The position numbers and the translations under genes were made by a program. From Gulosibacter sp. 10 (GTDB lineage: Bacteria; Actinomycetota; Actinomycetes; Actinomycetales; Microbacteriaceae), in contig NZ_FUIC01000018.1 in the NCBI RefSeq assembly GCF_900163695.1, positions 1 through 64,000 on the forward strand: DNA of 64,000 nt, written 5' to 3'. Below the pieces are notes generated by a model that worked only from the letters and a program-made list of their open reading frames with translations, had not been told where the DNA came from and made no database searches. The first letter of the stretch is position 1. Every line of letters begins with the position of its first letter. This document shows positions 27,175 to 36,075 of the stretch, one piece after another.

Positions 27175-28592
27175 GGGGGAACGGCACGAACGCGGTCGCG
27201 AGGGTCTGGGGCGTCACGATCCGCACCGAGTGCGGGCGGGCGCTGCTCGACGGCGTCGACCTGGAACTGCGCCCCGGCGTGACGGCACTGCTCGGCGAAT
27301 CGGGGGCGGGGAAGACCACGTTGGCCTTCGCGCTGCAGGGATGGCTCGGGAAGGGCCTGCAGCGATGCGGAGGGCTCGTCGAAGTCGCGGGAAGGGACCC
27401 GTTCACACGCGACGGCCGCCGTGCACTGCGGGGTCGAGTGACGGGATACGTCCCGCAGGATCCGGGCAGCGCCCTCGACCCCCGGCGCACGATCCTCGCC
27501 CAGCTGCTCGAGGCCGCGCGGATCTCCGGCCGCGGATCATCCCGAGCGGAGCGGGAGGAGCGGATCCGTTCTGCGGCCCGCTCCGCCGCATTCGACGAGT
27601 CGCTTCTCCGGCGTCGCCCTGCCGCCCTCTCGGGAGGGCAGGCGCAGAGGGCGCTGCTCGCGCGGACCTTCGTGGTGCGCCCCCGGCTCGTGATCCTCGA
27701 CGAGCCGACCAGCGGGCTCGACGATGTCACGGCGGAACGGGTCGGCCGAGCCTTCGCCGAGCTGCCGTGGCGGCCCGCCGTCTTGCTGATCACCCACGAT
27801 CGCGCGCTGGCCTCGAGTATCGCGGATCGGACGCTCGAACTCGAGGGAGGACGACTGCGCCCGGTGCGACCGCTGCCTGTCGTCGGGAATCCCTCGAGGC
27901 CGACTCGTGCACCGGAGGAGTCCCCGAAGGAGGCCGCTGTGGTCGTCGAGGAGCTGACGATCCGGAGGGGCGCGATGACGCTGCTGGAGCCGGCGACGCT
28001 CCGCTTCGGCGCGGCCGAACTCGTCGCGCTTCGGGGAGTCTCGGGCTCCGGGAAGACGTCGATCGCCCATGCCCTGTGCGGACTGGCCGCTCCCATGGGC
28101 GGGCGACTGCTGGTACACGGCACCGCGGTCTCCTGGGATGCCGGAAGCCGTGCTCATGAGGGCGGGCCCTTCCTCGCCTACGTGGGGCAGGACGCCCGCG
28201 CCTCTCTGAACCCCGGTGAGCGGCTCGAGACGACGCTGGCGCGCGCCGCGCGATCGGCTCGTCGTCGTCGCGGCGCACCCGTGTGGGACGCGGAGACGCT
28301 GCTGCGACGACTTTCGCTGCCGCCCGACGCTGCCGACAGGACCCCGGAGCGGCTCAGCGGCGGCCAGCGGCATCGCGCCGCGCTGGCACGGGCGATCATC
28401 GCGAATCCGCAACTGCTCGTACTCGACGAGACCCTCGCCGCGCTCGACGACCGGACCGCCGGAGTCGTGCTCGATGCGCTCGACGACTGGCGAAGGGAGT
28501 CGGGGACTCCCGTGCTGCTCATCACGCACCGGGACGCGGTCGCGCGCCGCGCGGATCGGGTCCTCACCTTGACCGAGAGGAGAATCTCTTGA
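27171..28592 (+). CDS. Fused Opp/Dpp ATPase (DppD-DppF-like)
   Basis: A 473-aa protein with two ABC domains. Domain 1: Walker A GESGAGKTT near 43, signature LSGGQAQRALLART, Walker B LVILDEP. Domain 2: Walker A GVSGSGKTS near 287, signature LSGGQRHRAALARA and Walker B LLVLDET. Both are shorter than typical Dpp ATPases and lack the C-terminal oligopeptide Cys/Arg extension. The last Walker B ends in Thr rather than Pro. It overlaps DppC-like and the next ABC gene by 4 bp each. Confidence 0.92.
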   Translation: MRGNGTNAVARVWGVTIRTECGRALLDGVDLELRPGVTALLGESGAGKTTLAFALQGWLGKGLQRCGGLVEVAGRDPFTRDGRRALRGRVTGYVPQDPGSALDPRRTILAQLLEAARISGRGSSRAEREERIRSAARSAAFDESLLRRRPAALSGGQAQRALLARTFVVRPRLVILDEPTSGLDDVTAERVGRAFAELPWRPAVLLITHDRALASSIADRTLELEGGRLRPVRPLPVVGNPSRPTRAPEESPKEAAVVVEELTIRRGAMTLLEPATLRFGAAELVALRGVSGSGKTSIAHALCGLAAPMGGRLLVHGTAVSWDAGSRAHEGGPFLAYVGQDARASLNPGERLETTLARAARSARRRRGAPVWDAETLLRRLSLPPDAADRTPERLSGGQRHRAALARAIIANPQLLVLDETLAALDDRTAGVVLDALDDWRRESGTPVLLITHRDAVARRADRVLTLTERRIS

Positions 28593-30295
28593 CCGCTCTG
28601 CATCTGCTCCGGCCCGTGCGCGGGCCGCTCGTCTGCGCGGCGATGCTGCAAGCGCTGGCGAGCGCGCTCGTCTTCGTCCCGTTGCTCGCGCTCATCGAGT
28701 TCGCCCGCTCCGCGCTGGCGGGAGCACCTCCACCCGGCACGTGGTTCGTGCTCGCCGCCGTGGCGGGAACGGTCGGCGCAGCGGGCGCGGGCGCCGCCGC
28801 GACGTGGATCGCGCACCGCGCCGACGCCGATCTCGCCTGGTCGCTGCAGCGGCGCCTCGCCGAGGCCATCCGGAGGGCGCCGATGCCGACGATCACCGGT
28901 ATGGGCGGCGGCCGGATCAAGAAGGTCGTCCAGGACGATACGGGCGCGCTGCACTACCTCGTCGCGCATACGCTGGTCGATGCCGCCGCGTTCACCACCG
29001 CGCCGATCGTCGGCCTGACCGCGCTGTGCGTCTACGACTGGCGCCTCGCCCTGTGCAGCGTGCTGCCGCTCGTCCTCGGAGTGTGGTGGTACGTGCGGGC
29101 CATGGCCGGGTCCGGGGCGAAGTTCGGGGAGTACGCGGCCGCGCAGCAGCGGATCAACGGCACCGTGATCGACTACGTGCGCGGCATGCCCGCTGCGAAG
29201 GTGTACGGCGGCACCGGGGGTGCGCGCTCCCGGTACTCGACCGCCGTCAACGGCTTCCACGACTTCTTCCGGGAATGGTCGGGCAGCACGGCCGGGGTGA
29301 CGACGGCCTCATGGCTCGTCGTCGCGCCGGGCGTCACCGCCGCCTTCCTCGCGCTGGTGGCGGGAGCGGGCGTCGGAGCCGGCTGGGTCGAGCCCGCGGG
29401 ACTGCTCGCCGCGGTCCTCCTCGGCCCGATGGTCAGCGCGCCGGTGGCAGTGGCGGGACCGCGCATCCAGGCGGTGCGCACCGGCATGTCGGCGCTCACA
29501 TCGATCGCGGAGATGCTCGACACGCCGCCACTGCGATGGGGAGGGCGGAGCGAGGCGCAGGGGCCGGCTTCGCTCGTCGAGGTGCGCCACGCCTACGATG
29601 ACCGCGTCGCGCTGCACGAAGTCGGCGTCTCCCTTCCGGAACGAGGCCTGGTCGCACTGGTCGGGCCCTCGGGCGGGGGCAAGAGCACCGTGGTGTCGCT
29701 CCTCGCGCGGTTCTTCGACCCCGATGGCGGGCGGGTGCGCATCGGCGACGTCGACGTGCGCGACCTTTCCGAGGCCGCGCTCTACGAGCGGGTCGCCTTC
29801 GTCTTCCAGGACACGGGCCTTCGCCGGGCGAGCGTGTCCGACAGCCTCACCGGCGGGCGCGATGTGCCGCGAGAACGGATGATCCGAGCGGCGCGCGATG
29901 CGGCCGTGCATGAGGAGATCCTCGCGCTGCCTCGCGGATACGACACGGTGCTCGGCGAGGAGGGGGAGCTCTCGGGCGGACAGCGACAGCGCGTCGCGCT
30001 CGCGCGGGCGCTCCTGAGCGACGCCGATCTGCTCGTGCTCGACGAGACGCTCTCATCGGTGGACCCCGCCACCCGCACGCGGCTGCTCGGCGTTCTGCAG
30101 CAGGAGGCGGCGAGGCGCTCGGTGCTGCTCGTCACTCATCAGCTGCATCTGGTGCGCGACGTCGAGCGCATCCTCGTGCTCGACGACGGCCTGCTGGTCG
30201 GGGACGGGGACCATCCGACACTGCTCGAGCAGTGCCGCAGCTATCGAGCGCTATGGCGCGACAACCTCGAGACCGACACGAAGAGGAGCCGCTGA
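28589..30295 (+). CDS. ABC half-transporter 1 (exporter fold, YbtP/IrtB-like)
   Basis: A 568-aa fused membrane and ATPase protein with about six helices in the first 300 residues, then an ABC domain with Walker A GPSGGGKST, signature LSGGQRQRVALARALL and Walker B LLVLDET, and the D-loop LSSVDPATR. The start is TTG 28589, with GAGGAG 6 bases upstream, and overlaps the ATPase stop. It pairs with the next gene as a heterodimer. Exporter-fold pairs of this type next to importers (YbtPQ, IrtAB) import metal-siderophores; direction here is inferred. The Walker B Glu is followed by Thr, not Ala. Confidence 0.88.
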   Translation: MTALHLLRPVRGPLVCAAMLQALASALVFVPLLALIEFARSALAGAPPPGTWFVLAAVAGTVGAAGAGAAATWIAHRADADLAWSLQRRLAEAIRRAPMPTITGMGGGRIKKVVQDDTGALHYLVAHTLVDAAAFTTAPIVGLTALCVYDWRLALCSVLPLVLGVWWYVRAMAGSGAKFGEYAAAQQRINGTVIDYVRGMPAAKVYGGTGGARSRYSTAVNGFHDFFREWSGSTAGVTTASWLVVAPGVTAAFLALVAGAGVGAGWVEPAGLLAAVLLGPMVSAPVAVAGPRIQAVRTGMSALTSIAEMLDTPPLRWGGRSEAQGPASLVEVRHAYDDRVALHEVGVSLPERGLVALVGPSGGGKSTVVSLLARFFDPDGGRVRIGDVDVRDLSEAALYERVAFVFQDTGLRRASVSDSLTGGRDVPRERMIRAARDAAVHEEILALPRGYDTVLGEEGELSGGQRQRVALARALLSDADLLVLDETLSSVDPATRTRLLGVLQQEAARRSVLLVTHQLHLVRDVERILVLDDGLLVGDGDHPTLLEQCRSYRALWRDNLETDTKRSR

Positions 30296-32037
30296 TGCTG
30301 CGCACGCTGACCCGTCTCTTGCCGGCGCCCGAACGACGTCGGCTCTCCCGCATCGTCGCGTGGTTCATCGCCGCGGCGGCCCTGCACGGCATCGTCCTTG
30401 GACTCGTCGGGGTCGTCATCGCCGCATGGCTGGGAGAAGGGAGCCCGCCGCAGCCGCCGATGATCGCGCTCGCCGTCGCCGCGGTGCTGTTCGTCGCCGT
30501 GCAGTGGACCGCCCAGATGGTCGTGTTCCGCACGGGGACCCCGATCTTCCGAGCGTTGCATGAGCGCCTCGGCGATCGCCTCGCGGAGCTCCCGCTCGGA
30601 TGGTTCACCCCCGAGCGGCAGACGAGGGCGATCACCGCGGCTACGGAGGGCGTGCCCCGGCTGATGTCCTACCCGGCACTGCTGCTGCGTCCGATCGTCA
30701 CCGCGCTCGTGGCGCCGGTGACGGCGGCGGGCACGATGCTCCTGCTCGATTGGCGGTACTCGGCGGCGGTCCTCCTCGGAGCTGCGGTCGCCTGGACGGC
30801 GAGCCGGTACAGCAGCCGTCTGGCGCAGGAAGTCGACGCACGCCGGCATCGTATCGGGGCGGAAGCCACCGATCGCGTGCTCGAGTATGCGGAACGGCAG
30901 CCCCTGATCCGGACTGATCGCCGTCCGGGTGACGAGGAGGATCTCGTGCTCGCGCTCGACGAAGTCCGGACGGTGTCCCTCAGGTCCTCGGGCACGGTCA
31001 TCCCGGGCATCCTGCTGTTCGGGCTGACGCTGAACGTGCTCTTCGCGGCGCTCATCGCCATCGGAGCGCTCTGGATCTCGCACGGCTCGCTCGCGGTGCC
31101 GGTGCTGGCGGGCGTGCTGGTGGTCGTCGCGCGGCTCAGCGCGATCGCCTCGGCCGGTGCGGAGCTCGCGGCCGGGCTGCGGCTGCAACGGGGCGAGCTG
31201 GAGCGCCTCGCCGAGATCCTCGATGCTCAGCCGCTTCCCGTGCTGCCCGCTCGTCCCGGAGCAGGAGACGCCGCGGAGGGCGATTCAACGCTGGTCCGCG
31301 TGGAGGGTGCGGGGTTCGCATACGATCGACGAGTCGTGGTCGAGGATCTGGACTTCGTGCTTCCGGAGCGCGGCCTCACCGCGATCGTCGGCCCCTCCGG
31401 AGCCGGGAAGACGACGATCGCGCGACTGCTCGCGCGATTCTGGGACCCGGACCGGGGGAGGATCCTCTTCGAGGGCGGCGATATCCGCATGCTCGCCCCG
31501 GAAGCGCTGTACCGGCGCATCGGCATCGTGTTCCAGGATGATCACCTCATGGACGCCACCATCGGCGAGAACATCCGCGTCGGGCGCCCGGATGCGAAGT
31601 CGGGAGAATTGCGGCGCGCCGCCCGGGCAGCGGGGCTGGAGGCGACCATCGCCGAACTGCCCGAGGGGCTCGACACTCCCGTCGGCCCCGGAGGCTCCCG
31701 GCTCTCGGGCGGTCAGCGGCAGCGGGTCGCCGTGGCGCGTGCGCTGCTGAAGGCCGCTCCGCTCACGATCATGGACGAGGCCACTTCGGCCCTCGACCCC
31801 GAGAACGCCCGCATCGTCACGGCCGCAGCGAAGGAGCTCTCCCGCTCGGGAAGCGTGGTGGTCATCGCCCACAACCTCGACACGATCCTGCGCGCCGACC
31901 AGATCCTGCTGCTGGAAGAGGGGCGGATCGTCGGCCGCGGGACCCATGGGGAGCTGCTCGAGACCTCCGAGCTGTATCGGCGGCTCGTCCGCGAACATGG
32001 GACGGATGCCGCGCGTCTTCCGGAGGCCGAGGGCTGA
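30295..32037 (+). CDS. ABC half-transporter 2 (exporter fold, YbtQ/IrtA-like)
   Basis: A 580-aa partner of the preceding protein. It has about six membrane helices, then an ABC domain with Walker A GPSGAGKTT near 375, Q-loop FQDDHLMDATIGENI, signature LSGGQRQRVAVARALL, Walker B TIMDEAT and H-loop VIAHNLDTI. Start and previous stop overlap as TGATG; GAGGAG precedes the start. No siderophore-interacting (SIP) reductase domain is fused, unlike IrtA. It is the last gene of the operon that starts at 23803. Confidence 0.88.
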   Translation: MLRTLTRLLPAPERRRLSRIVAWFIAAAALHGIVLGLVGVVIAAWLGEGSPPQPPMIALAVAAVLFVAVQWTAQMVVFRTGTPIFRALHERLGDRLAELPLGWFTPERQTRAITAATEGVPRLMSYPALLLRPIVTALVAPVTAAGTMLLLDWRYSAAVLLGAAVAWTASRYSSRLAQEVDARRHRIGAEATDRVLEYAERQPLIRTDRRPGDEEDLVLALDEVRTVSLRSSGTVIPGILLFGLTLNVLFAALIAIGALWISHGSLAVPVLAGVLVVVARLSAIASAGAELAAGLRLQRGELERLAEILDAQPLPVLPARPGAGDAAEGDSTLVRVEGAGFAYDRRVVVEDLDFVLPERGLTAIVGPSGAGKTTIARLLARFWDPDRGRILFEGGDIRMLAPEALYRRIGIVFQDDHLMDATIGENIRVGRPDAKSGELRRAARAAGLEATIAELPEGLDTPVGPGGSRLSGGQRQRVAVARALLKAAPLTIMDEATSALDPENARIVTAAAKELSRSGSVVVIAHNLDTILRADQILLLEEGRIVGRGTHGELLETSELYRRLVREHGTDAARLPEAEG

Positions 32038-32168
32038 GACCGGCCGGCGCGCTTCGCAGAAGCAGGTTGCGGAAGCGGGGCGCGGGAGCTCGACCGGCGG
32101 CAGGGCACGCGCCGTCCGAAACTCGACACCGGCCAACTGCATTCAACTCGAGCGCCTACATTGCCGTC

Positions 32169-33950
32169 ATGGCTACCGTTCCCGCTCGAAACACCGCCGT
32201 TCCGGACTGGCGCTACGCCCAATTCGCCGTCGTCCTGCCGATGCCCGCAGAACCGTTTCCCGAGGGGTTCATCTCGATGACGACGGCGGGCGGCGAAGCG
32301 GGATGGGCGGAGGGCCGGTTCGTGGACGACAGCGTGCATGCGGTCGACGGCGTATCCCGGAGCATGAAGGATGCGCATCACCCGGCGCACAGCCGGTACA
32401 TTGGCACCCACCTCGCCGCGTCGCTCGGTCCGCGGCCGTCGGGGAAGCGCGGGGAGCGCCGGCATGGGAGCGAACGCGGCGCACCCGCCGAGGAGCAGTT
32501 CAGATTCCAGCACTTCGCGCCCGCGAGGGGCACGTTCGAGTATCCCCTGGCGGATGCGGGGCATGAGGGGGCCAAGGCGGGCCTTCTGGCCGCGGAGGTC
32601 CTGCAGTACCGGGACGAGTCGGTGGCGGGCAGCGGTTGGGACTATCGGCGATTCCTCGTCCTGCACGTGCGGGTGCAGGACTGCTCGAGCCGGATGCTCG
32701 GGAGGATCGCGCAGAGCATCCGCCGGGACCGGAACAAGGTGCCGCTCGTCCGCGATGAGGGCCGAGGCCCCGATGAGGTGAACCTGCTCCGCGAACTGCT
32801 GGAGCGTCTCGGCGACGAGCAGCTCTACGTCGAGGACGCGACGGCGGGCGACCGCGGAGCCCCGACCCCGCTGGGAGTCGCCCTCACCTACGGCGGGTAT
32901 CTCCAAGCGACGAGCAGCGTCAGGACGCCCGGCAGGTATCGGGTCGCCATCCCCGCGCATCGCATCGCAGTCGCCGTACCGGGGAGCGGCGCCACGCTCG
33001 CCGACTGCACTCGCCCCGCCCGTGACTATGCCGCGGAGATCGGCGCGGTCGATCCGGTGCACGCCGGCATCGACAGGGATGCGCAGTGGTCGCGGGCGGA
33101 GGTCTGGGCCTGGGCGCTGGCCACCGGGGCCGACGGCAACATGCTGACCGAGAACCGTCCCGGCGTCTACACCGATCCGGGCGCTGCGGGGCGGCTCGGG
33201 AACCTCAAGAACTGGTCGTTGCTCGCCGCCACCGAAGGGCTGGGCCTCGTCTTCCACTCCGAGATGACGAACGAGGCGGTGCGGCCGCTGAGCCTCGCCT
33301 CCTCCCGATACGTGGACCTGATGATCCTCAACCTCCGCAGCTACGCCGCGGTCGCGGAGCTGAACCAGCGGTTGGGCGAGGAGCGGACGCAGGCCGGGGT
33401 CGCCGAACGCTCGCTGCGGGACCGCCTCCGCGCCCTCGGCGAGATCGAGGACGGGTTCGTGACCATGCGCGACCGCCTCTGGTTCGACTCCATCCCCAAG
33501 CATCCGCTCGACGGGGAGATCCTGCGCGGCCTGCGGGGCGCGTTGGGCGTGCAGGCGCAGTACGAGGACTTCGTCGACGAGATGAATGCGCGCAGGGACA
33601 TCTACCGCACGCAATTCGATCTGCAGCGGCTCGAGGCGGATGCCGCGCAGGCCGAGGAGCGGCATGCCGAATCGGTTCGGCGCGCGCAGGCGGAGGAGGC
33701 GCGGAGGAAGGATAGGGATGTCGCGATCGAGCGGCGCGAGCGGCTCGTCGTAGCGCTATCCGTGCTCGCGCTCGTGCTCGTGACCCCCTCGTTCGTGGAT
33801 CTGTTCTTCGAGCACCACGGCGTCGGCCCGGGGCTCTTGGGAATCGGGATCGCCCTCGGGCTCGCGGCCGCCTTCGGGGTGTGGTGGTGGTTCCGGAGCC
33901 GCCGCGAGGCGAAAAAGCGGCCCGCGGCTCCCGGACGGACCGACGAGTGA
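32169..33950 (+). CDS. Large protein with C-terminal membrane hairpin, unknown
   Basis: A 593-aa protein of unknown function. Residues 1-400 are soluble with no family I recognise. About 400-520 is strongly helical and charged (RSLRDRLRALGEIEDGF, LQRLEADAAQAEERHAESVRRAQAEEARRKDRDVAIERRE), and two membrane helices follow near 525-545 and 550-572, ending in a basic tail. Soluble domain, long helix and two C-terminal helices recalls CorA-type channels, but the GMN motif is absent. It starts 131 bp after the metal-uptake operon with its own ATG and could be cotranscribed. A mobile-element or effector role cannot be excluded. Confidence 0.7.
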   Translation: MATVPARNTAVPDWRYAQFAVVLPMPAEPFPEGFISMTTAGGEAGWAEGRFVDDSVHAVDGVSRSMKDAHHPAHSRYIGTHLAASLGPRPSGKRGERRHGSERGAPAEEQFRFQHFAPARGTFEYPLADAGHEGAKAGLLAAEVLQYRDESVAGSGWDYRRFLVLHVRVQDCSSRMLGRIAQSIRRDRNKVPLVRDEGRGPDEVNLLRELLERLGDEQLYVEDATAGDRGAPTPLGVALTYGGYLQATSSVRTPGRYRVAIPAHRIAVAVPGSGATLADCTRPARDYAAEIGAVDPVHAGIDRDAQWSRAEVWAWALATGADGNMLTENRPGVYTDPGAAGRLGNLKNWSLLAATEGLGLVFHSEMTNEAVRPLSLASSRYVDLMILNLRSYAAVAELNQRLGEERTQAGVAERSLRDRLRALGEIEDGFVTMRDRLWFDSIPKHPLDGEILRGLRGALGVQAQYEDFVDEMNARRDIYRTQFDLQRLEADAAQAEERHAESVRRAQAEEARRKDRDVAIERRERLVVALSVLALVLVTPSFVDLFFEHHGVGPGLLGIGIALGLAAAFGVWWWFRSRREAKKRPAAPGRTDE

Positions 33951-33983
33951 GTCCGAGGCGCCCGGCGGGAGCGCTGGTCCGCA

Positions 33984-34042
33984 CAGATGCGTCGCACTCT
34001 GCGGTTATGGATCGCTCGTAACCGCAGACTGCGACGCATCTG
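33984..34042. repeat. Dispersed palindrome, copy D
   Basis: 24-bp arms (CAGATGCGTCGCACTCTGCG, then GTTA, and complement) with one mismatch and an 11-nt loop. It lies 33 bp after the stop of the unknown membrane protein, between two plus-strand genes. Confidence 0.88.
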
Positions 34043-34212
34043 GGACGGGGGAGCGCCCTGAGCGCCCTGAGCGCCGGGATGCGCCGGGGCGCGCCGTGCG
34101 GTGCGACCGCCGCGCAGATCACCCGAACGGGGCATAGGCGCACCGGCGCGGCCGTGACAGGCTCGACGGAGTCTCGAGTCGATCGACGGGGTTCCGAGAC
34201 GATCGGAGGAGC

Positions 34213-34857
34213 ATGGACGAGCGAGCAGGCGGGCCGCGCCTCCTCCGGCGCCTCGGAATCGCGGGGGCCATGACGCTGATCCTCGCGGTGGCGGCCGGCG
34301 CGGGACTCTCGAGGATCGCGTACTTCGCGGACGCCGCGTGGCAGACCGAGGCATCGCAACCGCGGGAGACTCCGCGGGAGACCGCGCCGCCCGCTCCGAC
34401 GGATCCGCCGCCCGACGTCGCCGAGACCGAGGCGCCGGGCTTCCCCGGCCGCTGCGATGCCGAGGATGTCGAAGTGGTCGTCGCGGGCACGGACGCGGCC
34501 ACGGGCGCGCGCTTCCTCAGCCTCGAGGCGCAGAACACCGGCGCCGAGGCCTGCGCGATCGGCGGCCTCCCCGATCTGGCCTTCGCCGACGAGGCGGGGA
34601 ATGCGGTCCGCCCCGAGATCGTGGAATCGCCGCGGAACGCGGCGGGCGACGAGGTCGAGGACGTCCCGGTGCAGCTCGAGCCCGGTGAGCGGGTCCGCGC
34701 CGATGTCATGTGGCGGTCCGAGACCGGTCGGCCCGAGCCGATGACGCTCCTCGCCGCGCCGTGGTCGGGGGCGGAGCGTACCCCGGAGGACCTCTCGCTC
34801 GACATCGTCGACGGCGGCGAGATCACGCTGACCTCCTGGTACTCCCCGGAAGGATGA
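34213..34857 (+). CDS. Secreted DUF4232-type protein
   Basis: A 214-aa protein with an N-terminal signal anchor (about 16-38), a Pro/Glu/Thr-rich linker (about 45-75) and a beta-rich domain (about 80-205) with two conserved Cys (CDAED and EACAIGG). It resembles DUF4232 domains found in actinobacterial surface proteins. No lipobox Cys is present, so it is probably membrane-anchored. Function is unknown. It converges on the CobW gene with an 8-bp gap. Confidence 0.75.
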   Translation: MDERAGGPRLLRRLGIAGAMTLILAVAAGAGLSRIAYFADAAWQTEASQPRETPRETAPPAPTDPPPDVAETEAPGFPGRCDAEDVEVVVAGTDAATGARFLSLEAQNTGAEACAIGGLPDLAFADEAGNAVRPEIVESPRNAAGDEVEDVPVQLEPGERVRADVMWRSETGRPEPMTLLAAPWSGAERTPEDLSLDIVDGGEITLTSWYSPEG

Positions 34858-34865
34858 TCCCCGCG

Positions 34866-35900
34866 CTACTCGCTGAGCAGGCGATAGCGGCGGAGACGCC
34901 GAAGCCCCCTCGCATCCGGCCGAATCGCGGGGGATTGCAGCGCCGCATCCAGTCGGGCCTCGCCGATGCCGGTATCCAACCCGGTTCCGATCAGCACGAG
35001 CTCGCCGCGGCGGGGAGGCCGGTCGAGCGGCGCGATGTGGATGGCCCGTCCGACGAGATTCACGAGGTATCCGCGGTCTGCTCGGGGCCAGCGAATCCGA
35101 ACTCGTCCCTTGAGCCGGTACGTCCCGGGCGGAGGATGCTCGAGGAGATCGATCAGCGCGGTCGGCGAGATTGCCCCGGGCGTCGCTCGGGCGACCGCGG
35201 CGACGCCCGGGTGCTCGGCATGCGTCGAGTGCGCCTCCGTCGGAGCATCACGGCCCGGACCGGCGGAGGAGCTCGGGAGAGGCGCATCGAAGATGAGCGA
35301 GGGATCGATACGGCCGAGATGCGCGGTGATGCACTGCGCGTGCGGATTGCGCATCCGAACCCGCTCGATGATGCGGTTCACAACCTTGGCGCGATCCGCC
35401 GAGCGCGGGATCCGATCGCTCTTCGCGATGACGACGAGACTCGCGGCGTCGTAGCGCTCGGGCGGAACCCTGCCGGTATCGACCGTGTGGAAGTGCTCGA
35501 CCGCGTCGATGATCTCGATCACGCCTCCCGGCCGGATGCGTTCGGCTCCGCTGAACCGGATGAGCTGCGCCAGCGTCATCGGGTCGGCGGCCCCGCTCGC
35601 CTCGACGAGAATCGCATCCACACGATGCTCGGGCTGCGCCAGGCGTTCGAGTGCCTCGTCGAGCCCTCCCGCCTCGGGCAGGCAGCAGATGCATCCGCCG
35701 GCGATGGAGGCGATCTCATCCGCGCGACCGGCCACCGAGGCGGCGTCGACGTCGAGTTCGCCGAAGTCGTTGACGATGACGCCGAGCCGCGCTCCCGGAG
35801 CGCGAAGCAGATGATTCAGCACGGTGGTCTTACCCGCGCCGAGGTAGCCGGTGATGGCGATGACCGGTACGCGTGCGGGGACAGATGCATCGGGGGTCAT
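34866..35900 (-). CDS. CobW/COG0523-family GTPase, putative metal chaperone
   Basis: A 344-aa G3E GTPase. It has the P-loop GYLGAGKT (18-25), the CxCC metal motif GGCICC (Cys70, 72 and 73), and a C-terminal CobW_C domain. COG0523 proteins with CxCC deliver zinc or other metals and are often Zur targets. The G4 motif is AKSD instead of NKxD, which may weaken guanine specificity. A strong AAGGAGG precedes ATG 35900. Its position near two loci with Fur/Zur-like boxes fits metal homeostasis. Palindrome E lies upstream, so it has its own transcript or reads through from 36.7 kb. Confidence 0.88.
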   Translation of the reverse strand: MTPDASVPARVPVIAITGYLGAGKTTVLNHLLRAPGARLGVIVNDFGELDVDAASVAGRADEIASIAGGCICCLPEAGGLDEALERLAQPEHRVDAILVEASGAADPMTLAQLIRFSGAERIRPGGVIEIIDAVEHFHTVDTGRVPPERYDAASLVVIAKSDRIPRSADRAKVVNRIIERVRMRNPHAQCITAHLGRIDPSLIFDAPLPSSSAGPGRDAPTEAHSTHAEHPGVAAVARATPGAISPTALIDLLEHPPPGTYRLKGRVRIRWPRADRGYLVNLVGRAIHIAPLDRPPRRGELVLIGTGLDTGIGEARLDAALQSPAIRPDARGLRRLRRYRLLSE

Positions 35901-35936
35901 GATTCGTACACCTCCTTGCCGGTGGGCAACGTGCCG

Positions 35937-35991
35937 GATGCGTCGCAGTCTGCGGTTATGAATCGTTCATAACCGCAGACTGCGACGCATC
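35937..35991. repeat. Dispersed palindrome, copy E (perfect)
   Basis: A 26-bp perfect stem beginning GATGCGTCGCAGTCTGCGGT, with a 3-nt loop (TCG). It lies between the methyltransferase stop and the CobW start on the minus strand. It is the best-preserved copy. Confidence 0.92.
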
Positions 35992-36075
35992 TGTGGTGGG
36001 GGAGTCCGTGCGACGCATTCGGGGCGGGGCTCGCGGGACATCCGGCGCCGGGCGCGAGGATCCGGGCCGCGCGGC

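Noticed and set aside
31713-33665. A 650-codon minus-strand frame over the unknown membrane protein and ABC gene
   Set aside because: Compositional shadow; it spans the end of one clear gene and most of another and has no ribosome-binding site or motifs.
35937-35991. The ATGAATCGTTCAT core of palindrome E as a Zur box for the CobW gene
   Set aside because: It looks like a short Fur-family box, but the loop region is not conserved in copies A-D, which sit next to unrelated genes; it is better explained as part of the repeat.
20814-35991. The five palindromes as CRISPR repeats
   Set aside because: They are kilobases apart with genes between, not regularly spaced, and no cas gene is present.
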